Source: Owenia fusiformis
Taxonomy: Eukaryota; Annelida; Polychaeta; Sabellida; Oweniidae
NCBI GenBank assembly: GCA_903813345.2
Contig: CAIIXF020000005.1
Location: 8,683,375 to 8,747,374, forward strand
Direction: 5' to 3'
Length of the DNA stretch: 64,000 nucleotides
This document shows, in pieces, positions 26,001 through 38,000 of the stretch; positions within the stretch are counted from its first letter, which is position 1; each line of letters starts with the position of its first letter. The notes below the pieces were generated by a model. It searched no databases and was not told where the DNA came from. It saw nothing but the letters and a program-made list of their open reading frames with translations. The translations under genes and the position numbers were made by a program.

Positions 26001-29000
26001 TGCTATTTTCAAATATGTATTTTCTTTAGAAATCGAATTTCACATGCTGCAACCCGAGGAGATTTATGAAAGTCACCTTGAAGTACAGTAACTAAGCAAC
26101 ATATTGACAAAACTTGTCACCATTAATGTAACATCTATTGATCGCTGATTCTTTTCACTGAAAACTACCTGATATACACTTATGAATTCGCGCTATATTT
26201 GAAGTAGCTGACATGATGTAAGTTGCCAATTCAATTCAATACAATTTTGCTCAATTTGACTCAAAATTTATCTTTTGTTCCTCAATATTAATTGGTGAAA
26301 TAAACATAGACAGAACCAGGCTCAAATTTCTTTCGCTATTCTCCTGGACCCTCAAGTGGGGTGTGATTGGATCGAAATTGCAACATATTCTACAAAAACA
26401 GACCCGACTCTCTACACGAGTAAAAAATACACAAGAACAGATTGTAGTGATAAGTACAAATCATTTATTTTATCCAGTGTATTGGCAAGATATTAAACTG
26501 GATAGATTTAAAATGATTTATTCATGCGCAAATCTGTAAATATCCACATTAGCTTCTATGCTAAGTAGAATTACAATGATAAAAAAACAAATGACCACAA
26601 TTATGGTGGCATCCAATTTGTTCAAATTATGATTGATAGTTTTATCATGGAAAATCAATTTCTACAATTGGTCACTTAACTCAAGATTCTAGGTTTATTG
26701 CTTAGCTTCTTAGGTAGTAAGATCACTAATGGAACTATATATTGATTAAAGAGGCCGGAAAATATAGTGGTTACTTGATCTGCTCGACATACATTTAATT
26801 GGCTTAGCATTGACAGTCAATGTTAATATTATGTGAAGAATCCCACATGACGTTCGTAAGATTTATTACGAAACACAAGTTAACACAACACAACAGTACA
26901 TGCCCTAGTGCATAATCAAAATCAACTGATTTATAGTCAATCAGTTACAACACAAAAAGCCCCCAATTGTCATTTTAGCCATGGACAAAATATTAAATTT
27001 TTAAGATATTTAAAAAATCCCATCTCCCAAAAACAGTTGACACTAGTGACATTTACCTTTTCATGATATACATGTAGACGTAGTTATAATATCTTGGTTG
27101 ATTTTGTTACTATCTGCATACATAAGTAACAGGCCTCCTAGACTTTCACTAACGCAATCAGCAGTTCCTTCCTCGCAAACTACGTTTCTTACACCCGAGG
27201 AACTTTCGGTTCACGTCTAAGAATCGATATTCGCGTTGTGAGAACCGCGCTTCGGGTTGAAGGAACATAGTTCGCGAGTTCGGAAATGATGATCGCATTT
27301 GTGGAAGTTTAGGAGGCCTGAGTAATCATATTCGTAAACATAAGTATTTTATTTTGTTCGTCATTTTCTATTTATTTACTTCGAATAATTTACAACAAAT
27401 CTGTTATATTTATTATTCAGCTTCAGTAAAACTACCGAAGAAAACTTTTAGAAAATCTAGGTCACCTCATATTCCATCAAAGACCCATTCCGTATAGTAT
27501 TAACACGTGGACTTGCATCAAAGACCCATTCCGTATAGTATTAACACGTGGACTTGCATCAAAGACCCATTCCGTATAGTATTAACACGTGGACTTCCAT
27601 CAAAGACCCATTCCGTATTGTATTAACACGTGGACTTGCATCGAATTTTTTAAACCGTTGAAATCGTTTATTTTGAGTTTCAAACAAGTTGTGACATCTT
27701 TTCTCATTTTTCACGTTTTTGCTTATGTAAAATGAGGTATGGTCCCTATCCACAGATATATTTGTTGTCTCTAGAATGTACATGCAATTCTTTAGAGCGT
27801 ATGCCATAAAGTATGGCCCTTCGAACTTATAATCTTCATTACCGGAGGATATTGTCACCATTTTTCATAAAATGATCAGTTTTATTCCATAGCAATGGAA
27901 ACAAACCGACTAATACGGAATGGGTCTCCACAGTGAGTGTCCACGATATATTTTCCTCCGCTTAGGGCATGACACGTGGATCAATTGTTCTCACATCACA
28001 CGACACATGACTAATCTGAAGTGATATAATAGAGACATTATGGAAGTTTAGAATATAATATATAAAGTTATGATAGTGATATAATGTATCATTTAAAAAA
28101 GATAAACAATCAATAAAGGAGTGGTATCGATATGGAGAACTGAATTCAACAATGTTTTTCTCTTAAACCAATCATTGAAAACATTCTGTAAAAAACACGG
28201 TATTTTTAGTGCAATTGTTTTTGCTCCTTTCTACCAATTCTTGAGAATGAAATAAAATGTCTTTCCGAACCTTGTTGGAACAAAATAGCATATACAACAT
28301 GTTTATAGACCTCTCAATATTATAGTTATACAAAGGAATTTTGGGTTGATTTCAAAAAATAATTTAAAAAAATTAAAACAAAACCCCCCCAAAATAGATA
28401 AACCTTTTATTTCATTAACAAGATACTTTTTTTAAATCAACCAAAATATCCTTTGTACAATTACAATATTGAGAGACCTAAAGATGTTGTGTTTTATGTC
28501 GTTTTGTTCCAATGAGGTTCGGAAAGATGTTTCATTTCACTCTGGAAACATGACACCAAGAACAAAACAAGTGTTTGATGTGTTTTCTAAAACAATATAG
28601 ATGAAAGTATATATATGTATATATTTTTCAAATCATATTGTTACCATTCAAAAGATGACCATTGACGATGTGTAAAATTTTTAGATTTTTTATGACTGGT
28701 TTAAGAGAAACGTGTGTTCAAAAAGTTCTCCATATCGATACCACTTCTTTGTACATTTGTCTGACCCTGTAGAAATTGGACATTATATGATATGATACGT
28801 TCATCCTTATTTCTTTTGTGAGTCATGTGGCCAAATGTATCCACTTCCGGTTCCCCACTCTTGCGATTAGGAACTCCGTTAATTTTTTATTCCCCTTTTT
28901 CACAGTCTTTTTACTATTTCTATCCCACTTTGGACATCCTTATATTATACTAGCTTTGGGCCTTTTATACCACACACCGTATCTTTTAAAAATCGGTATG

Positions 29001-32000
29001 ATTCTTATACATGATACCTTAGGCCTGTCTCCATACACATCTCAATATAAACCGTTGCATCATATATGTACTGTAGTCTACACATTTCTCCAATCAAATC
29101 ACACGAATCACAACATAAAGGATATAAAAATCTCTTGGACAGATTACAATATCTAGCTAGGTAATCCCTCGACAGTAAGATTGATCACAGTTTATGATAC
29201 AAAGTGATTGCATTGTATTATTTATGATTCTACGCTATGCCCTCTAGAATATAGGAAACATGGCTTGTCATCGACTAGGATTCTGTTTTGACTGTGGTTG
29301 TTGTTGATTCGGCTGTTGTCTGTACATTTGTTGTTGTTGTTGTTGTTTTTTCTGGACGGATTGCTGGAATAAATATTGTTATTATTATTTTGCTGTCAAG
29401 GTTGTGATTTTTTGCTGATTAGTCAACCGGGGTAGTGGTCACATGCATGTCATCAAAGATCTGATATCCAATCTGGCCATGTTTTTATTTAAGAAATATA
29501 GACTGAAGAGCAAGGTTAATATCGTCGAATACATCCCACAGGGCTAGGCAAAAACGTTTTCTGTACCCCGAACGACCGATTCGAACATGAAGACTCACCA
29601 AAATGTTTCGAATTTTCATCATGCTCCACCATTACTACAGCCCGGCGTTATGACGTCACACATTACACGTATTACCAGGGGCATTGTTCGCGAATATACC
29701 CCGGGTGAAATGTTGACTTTGTTTACAGTTTATAGGCGTGAATAGTGACTGTCATGTTCGAATAATGTATATATAAATTAATAACCTCAGACAGGTATTT
29801 ACTTCTATAGAATGAATTTTTGTTATCATATCACTGTACTGTCAGGGTCACTTGGCATGAAATATATTCACTGGTCATGTTCGTCAATCGATTCATAGCG
29901 TTATTCTACGGGAATTTGTGGAATTATTTTAATAAACACTCTTTCCATTCATCTATATGTATATCATGGCCTTGTATACTAGAATACAAATAATATTGAT
30001 GCATTGTCAAACTTGTAATTGATATTTGTGATATACAAGTTTGTTTGAGTAGAAAACAATGAGTTGTGTGCATTAAAAGGATCGAAACCATACAATGACT
30101 CTCATACGACATTTTTGTTCGATGGTAGGACATAGAGTTTCTGGGATATTACGATCTACCCTTTCCAGTTGCTACATACAATATTATTCGACAGACACGT
30201 TTTCAAGGGATTCCTATCAATTAATTACTTCATGTTCATTTTCGATTGGAGGTGCGCCTACTTATATTAAGAGCGGATAAATTGATTCATGGATTGACTT
30301 TAATCCAGAATTCGGTTTTCTGACAAGGGCAATCGACAATTTTAATGAACGAGACCTTGAACAACTGCAAACAATGAAAACGGAAAGTCAACATAGACAT
30401 TAATCAATCACACAGACGTAATAATTCTATGTTTAAGAGGCCGTAAACTGCCAATTCAAAACAAATACATTTATTTCCTTCATACTAGAATGTAGCATCA
30501 TGTTCGGTTCACATTTGCAAGAATTTGTATACGTGTCTCTAATATTTAAAATATAGACCGAAGAGCAGGGGTAATATTGTCGAATACACCCCGCAGGGCT
30601 AGGCACAAAAGTTTTCTGTACCCCAAACGACCGAAGGGAGTGTATTCGACAATAGTACACCTGCTCTGAGGTCTATATTACGATTCGAACATGAAAACTC
30701 ACCAAAATGTTTCGAATATTCATTATGGTCCGCCATTACTACGGCCCGCCGTTATGACGTCACACATTACACGTATTACCAGGGGTTTTGTTCGCGAATA
30801 TACCCCGGGTGAAATGTTGACTTTGTTTACAGTTTATAGAAGGCGTGAATACAGTCATGTTCGAATTGATATTATTGCTCATCACTTGTGATATAAACGT
30901 GGAATTGAAAATCTGGATCAGTGATAAAATATTATTTTAAAAATAATTTTATTGAAACTTTTTTTAAACTTTTTGTTTAATTTTCTAAATGTATTCCCGT
31001 TTTATTTTGCATTTCATAATGATCGTGGTATAAAAAGGTCATCCCCATTCGGGATTATAATACTATATTTAGTCTCAGGAGGAGTCAGGATATGATGATA
31101 CGATAAGTTCTCTCATAATAAACCCAATATGCAATTACTCCCTGTGTTTTCACCTTTATGTGTTTGCTGCACTGAATATGAAACTTTACCTGTTTTTGGG
31201 TGACGATAGTGTTATCAGGTGTTCCCGGTAATGCGTCATACCCTGGGTCGATATTTCCTGTATTTACAAACTTAGTTGTAGAAGTTGAACTATGTCCTTT
31301 GTGGTTGTTTTGCTTCTTTGGGCGAACGCCGTTATTGTGATTGGTTTGAGGGTTTTGTCTCTGAGAATGAGGCCCGTGTGAGTGAGTCTCTTGTCGCTGG
31401 TATCCCTGAGGGTGAGGTCCCTGTGGTTGTGCCCCCTGTGGATGAGGTCCCTTTGGGGGATAACCCTGAGGATGATGACCTTGTGGGTGCGGTCCTTGTG
31501 GGGCAAGACCCTGGGGGTGGGGTCCTTGCGGGATACCATGAGGATAATCACCTTTAGATGTTTCATTATTATTTTCACCTTCCCCAGGTTTCTTTCTCAT
31601 ACATCTACAATATATGACGCCTACGATTATAAGAACTATTCCTCCGCCTATTAATATAGGTCCCGGTGGACTAATGTTTATATTTGTTGTATTTAAAGTA
31701 GGATCGCTTGATTGAGCAGTGGCAATGTCAAATTGATTCGCATTGACAAAATCAAATAAGATTATAGGAACTCCTGCAACAATGCAGCCAACCCCGAGGA
31801 ATATCATGATTACTCCTGGTATCTGACGAGGAAGTACCTTTACAGTCGTTACTTCCCCCCTTTGAACGCCAAACCGTCTCCTGTTTCCGAACCCCATGGC
31901 GATGTATCTATTCACACCGTCGCAAATGTGGTCTGTAATTTTTTTATTCACACCGTGGCATCAGTGGTCTGTTTATTCACTCCGTATAATGTGTGTTTAT

Positions 32001-35000
32001 CCGTTGACTTCATTCTTTCATTCTACGTAAAACCATAGAAATCAACATCCTCCACTGCAATATTAATAAAATATGGCGGAATAATCATTTTGTGCAATTT
32101 CCGTTTTCTTGTTCTATTTTACTTCTTCATTACAGCCGTTTTATTGAATATAGACATTTTATTTTTCCTCGTTCTTATTCTGAATCTGGAAATATAAATC
32201 AATTAAAGATAAGTATCAATTAGATTGGAAAATTGCAATTTCGAACGTTAGAGCCCTCGTGTTTATAAAAAAATAGTTCCAGAGTTTTTCTCTCGTCTTC
32301 GTCTTATTTCTTATTTCTTAATACTTTTATCTTTTTCTTGAAAATTAGGTAAAATATACAAAAATAGAAAGATGTATAAAAAATATTCAAATCATATAAA
32401 TCCATATGTCATATAAAGTCACATATACACGTACCACATAAAGTTTATCGCCCAAAACACACCATAACACTTGATGAAGATATATAATTGTCAGATATAG
32501 GAAGATTGTCAGAAGATGGAGATATAGGATCGTCAATCGGGTTGTCTATATTGTGGAAAACTACAATAAGAGGCGAAATTATAGGAGATAATAGCCTACT
32601 TACAAATATCGTATTGTTTAATAATTTCTTATTCAATAATGATTCGTGACCATAATGTAAAATCCGTTGTTATAATTGTGTTGTATTGCTTTTTTCCGAA
32701 TTCAAAAGTCAAATGTGAAGCTCTAGTTGACTTACTATAAAGTGAAACTGTTTCTTCAGTTCACGGCCGTTTTGCCGGCGTTTGCTCATACTGTATTACA
32801 TCGAATTGATCACAATACGCCCCTAGGTGTGGATAATGTTATAAAGTTCAGTTGAATCTTTTATTATTTCAATTGATCGATGCATCATCCGTGCTGTAGA
32901 AGCATCAAAATTTGTGTTTCATCTGTAAGTTCATTACAATTTCTCAATAATCATTTTGTTTGATCAGTTGTTCATTTTAACACCAGCAGTTGTTCATTAT
33001 GTAAAATACAATGCTGTCACTAGATAGTAATTGTAAACATGTCCGAATACAAAATCCCAAAACAAAATTTTATGCCATAACTTATTCATTATTAGAGACT
33101 GATAGAGTCTGATATTGAGTGCAAGCAAAGACTGTTTATTAAAAATCAAAGTTTTATGAAAAACAATCGACCAAGCGAAATAAACAATTGCAAGTATTTG
33201 AAGATCATAAAATCATTATGCCATACCATGTGAAACAACTACAAAGTTACTATCAGATTTAAATCCCAATATCATATCACAATAATGCTCATAGCGCAAA
33301 ACAATCAACCATTATTGAAGTTAAGGCTCCAAACAATGGAAAGGTTACGCTACGTGTTGAAAGAGAACTTTTACGTAATTCTATGACCCCCGGGGATAAC
33401 TGGTTATCGCAAATGTTTTTTCCAGGGATTATTTTTAAAACTATTTTTCTGATGCCTTTACTCAATCGGGCAAGTTAATTCCCCAAGCCGACCATAATTC
33501 TTTACATTTACGTACAAGTTCTCTAAAAACAAGAAGCCTATGATCATTCCAGATTCCTTATATCATAATTAACACATCGCATAATATAACATTTTTGAAA
33601 CACTTACCTTGTCAGTGTACGATCATTATAGAATGGAATGGTGCATTAAAATCCAATTAATTTATTTCAAAACATTTATGTTTTATTATTTATAGCGACT
33701 ATCTTGTACAGGTGTACTTTCATCGGCGTCCATGTTGAGTTCATTAGTAGAGGATGAATACTGCGGTATATAAAACCGATAGCCACTTAGGAACAAAACG
33801 AAGAAGAATGTCAAAGCCCTACCTACATACACATCCAATTCCGCAACAATTGATTTTACTCTCCTCGTACTAAGACCCGACAAAGACAAAGTCAGAAAGA
33901 TAGACGTATCAAATTACAAATACATATGTCCATGCACGTTTCATCGACTCTTCTAGTAATCTACAATAGATCCGTACATGTGACGTCCGTACATGTATAC
34001 CATGCACTGAAAACAAGACATAATTAATTTTGCGAACTACCTTATTTCGGAATAGTATAGTTTCCATAAAGCTTTTGATATCTCGTTAAATCTCGTTTTT
34101 CGTGAGATTTTAAGAGATTTGCATATTAGATCTCTAATGATTTACATTTCCTTTTTTTAAATGGCATATTTGAATTCAGTGAAATGTTTTCTCCTACAAT
34201 AGCTTTGATTTACACAGTTATGTAATTTGAATAATTTTTCATGACATTTAAAAAAAACTTGGGCCAAATCTCTATTGATGCAATGCTAAAATTCTTTAAA
34301 ACCTTGGATTATTTGTATGTCAACCAACATTTGCATGTTTAATCACATCATGTACATTAACAGGGTCATCATATGGTATATCATTCAAGTTTTACATTGA
34401 TTCAACGAACACTTTTTGATAAATCATGAAATTAAGGCATTATTCCAAGATTTTAACATGTAAGTGAATGCAACTTTAGCCCAAATTAAAAGGTGAATAA
34501 AAGATGGCAGCACTATATTTCATTGCTTTTTCTGCTATTTAGAAACTATCCTATTAATTCATAACCATATCTAAGCTTCCCTACTCAAAGTAAATTGGAC
34601 CCAAACATCAATTATTTTCTGAATAGAAAGAATGAAACGCTGAATGTCGATCATTAAATTATAGAATATTATATTTATATATTGTCATGACAATCATATC
34701 CCATGTGATATATGAAAAGCAACATGATGACATTGAGTGCATCCTTGATGGGGGCAGTGAGACAATCAAGAACACAATTGTATAATTTGATAGACAATAT
34801 CCAAGTCAATTTGTATATTTTTCATTCAAATTCACAGGGCTCGTACCAAATTAAGCGCGATAGTTGATCGAACGCGCGGGGTAAGGTAAGCACGAGGGTG
34901 ATGAAGTTACCCAACAAATGCAGATTTTCAGAAATTCTCATTTAAGACAGCGTTATTCAAACTATATCACTTTACTGGGTTTCGTTCATAGGTAGGAATT

Positions 35001-38000
35001 GCAAACTATCAATTTTCTATCACCTGTCCATTGTTTCTTGAAAAGAATACATAAATATTGTTGGAATCGCCATTTTAAAAATGGTCTAAGTCGGAGTCGT
35101 GGACCTGTATCTTCCATATTCAGCTTACGCTAATACGTTTCATCTGGCCTATGTTCTCATACGCAGTGTACGTACAAATTGTTGTTTGCAGGCCGATCCA
35201 AATGAATTGGAAGCAAGAATGGACAATGGTCTAGTGAAAGGTCATGCTTACAGTGTAACAGGAGTCAAAAAGGTAGGTACAAAGAATAATCTCAATTTCA
35301 ATCACGACTGGGAATTCTACTATGTCAGTAAAGCTTTCTTTTTCTATATTGGCTCTATATAAACTTGGTTGTTCTCGCTTTTGGTCAGCTGACCAACATT
35401 TCATTAACTAACCATGAATTATTCAGCGTTGTTGCAATGTAAACATGTCAATCTGATTGGTGAAGAGCTAACATGAACTAATATGTTGCAATTTCATCAC
35501 AATCGGCAATAGATTATAGTGGAGAGAAACAAATTAAAGAATATGTTGAAACATACATTTCTTGCCACCTATAAGGTTCAGGGTTATAGCAGATAACTGC
35601 GTATTTTTATCTTGTAATTTGTAATTTGTGATTTTGCTTTAAGGATTACAACTACATTTGATTCCATATATTACAGTGTAATTACAACTACATTTGATTC
35701 CATATATTACAGTGTAATTTTGCTACGGATTACAACCAAGGAGAAGTTAACATGGTACGAGTGAGAAACCCATGGGGGAACGAGTGTGAATGGAAAGGAA
35801 TGTTCAGTGATGGGTAAAGTTCCTTTGTTTTCGTCATGGATAGAGGTCCGTGGTTTTTATGTCCCCATTACGTAGTGTGAGGCCATATTCTGTCGGCCTA
35901 AGTGCGTCCGTTTGTCTGTCCGTCCATCCGTCCGTCCGCCATTTTGAATGTCTTATGAAAAGTCAGCGAGCGATAATACTTTGCATCATATTAAATGTTG
36001 TTTTTGAGTTCTCATAATTAACTGTTTAGTATTTTTAAAACAATTCCAGGTGTCCTATATTGTAGAAACTCCTGTCACAGTTCACAGTAGGTATAATAAT
36101 TTTGTTTAAAAATGAAAAACATTTATGTCTACTTTTTATTGTCGGCCATCTTGGGGTTTTCTGTCGTAAAATCTGTAAGTCTTGTTTTTAGGCAAATCGG
36201 GATCAATTTTATATTGTGAGGGATGATGATTCTTAGTATGATACACTTCAACTGATTAGGTTTTGGGTGTTCTGGGTAAATGTTAAGGCAGCCATTTTGG
36301 ATTTTCCGTCCCAAAATCGTGTCTGTAAAGTCTCGTCTACGCGTTTTCAGGCCAATCGTTTCACAGATCAATTAAAAATTTTCAGGAATGGTTCATAGAA
36401 TGCAAATCTCGAACTGATTCGGCTTTGGACATTCTGGGTAAATGTCAAGGTGGACATTTTGGATTTTCCGTCCTAAGATCCTGTCTGTAAAGTCTTGTCT
36501 ACGCATTTTCAGGCCAATCGTTTCACAGATCAATTTAAATTTTTCAGGAATGGTTCATAGAATGCAAATCTCGAACTTATTCGGCTCTGGACATTCTGGG
36601 TAAATGTCAAGGTGGACATTTTGGATTTTCCGTCCTAAGATCCTGTCTGTAAAGTCTTGTCTACGCATTTTCAGGCCAATCGTTTCACAGATCAAATTAA
36701 AATTTTCAGGAATGGTTCATGGTATGCAAATCTCGAACTGATTATGTTTTGGGCATTCTGGGTAAATGTCAGGGTGGACATTTTGGATTTTCTGTCCTAA
36801 GATTCTGTCTGTAAAGTCTTGTCTACGCATTTTCAGGCTAATGGTTTCACAAATCAATTTAAAATTTTAAAGAATGATTCTTAGTATACAAATCTCAAAC
36901 TGATTAGGTTTTGGACATTCTAAGACCAGAAGTTTGCCCCCCCCCCCCCTTGTTGGTTCCCAGATCCGCCCCTGGATGGGTTGCTTTAATTTTGGGTCAA
37001 ACGTCTTATATACAGGAAAACGGATAACATCACAATTTAAAAGCAGATATATGAAGTTTTAGAATCGTAAAAACATATTCAAAGTAACGTGAGTTTAAAT
37101 AACTTTTAACAATGAAATCAAATTTCCCTTCGTAAAGTGTTGAAAGTAAAAAGGAATCCTAAAGCTCTAAGGTTTTAAAGGCCAGGAAACTAACTGACGT
37201 GGTAAATTAGTCACATCCTCTGCTAATACAGTAAACCATTGAATATGCAGTTTTTATCAAATACTGTTTTATAATTAAAAGTCTGTAATTTAAGCTTTTC
37301 ATATTATGGACATTTACTTAGTGAGATTGGTGACTGTGAGCCTATGAATATTTAATATACATTCCATAACAAACCAATGTTCCAGGCCTCAAAGACAGGT
37401 AAAACAAACCTTTTGAATATGCAGTTTTTATCAAATCCTGTTTTATATCTTATCGTAATTAAAAGTCAATATTTACGCTTTTCAATACCATCGTGCATTA
37501 TGACATTTACTTAAGTGAGATAGCCTATGAATATTTAATACACGTATGTACCATAACAATGTTCCAGGCCTCAATGGCAGGTAAAAAAATAAACCTTTTT
37601 ACTGGAATCCAGGATCCTGGAATTACTATTTTTATTAATAATATAATGATTCTTGAGTGATATTCCACTCTGGTTGAAAGAAGGCAAACGAGAAAGAACA
37701 GAGCACGATGCCCAATAAACATGATAAGCCATGAACATTGTAATTATTCTAACCAGTAATCTAAAAAAAACTTTTCGTATTTTATACTGTTTTTGCAGAT
37801 CACCAGAATGGGCATGTATACCAGAAGATGATAGGGCAGAAATGGGCCTAACTTTTGATGACGATGGAGAATTCTGGTGAGGAACATACATACCCAACTT
37901 CTCTCAATCCACTGTCGAGGGCTCCCCAAGAGGGGGCAGTGAGGTCGCTTTTGTTCTGTTTTTTTCTACTGTCGCCCATCATGAGAAATCATGGCGTTCT

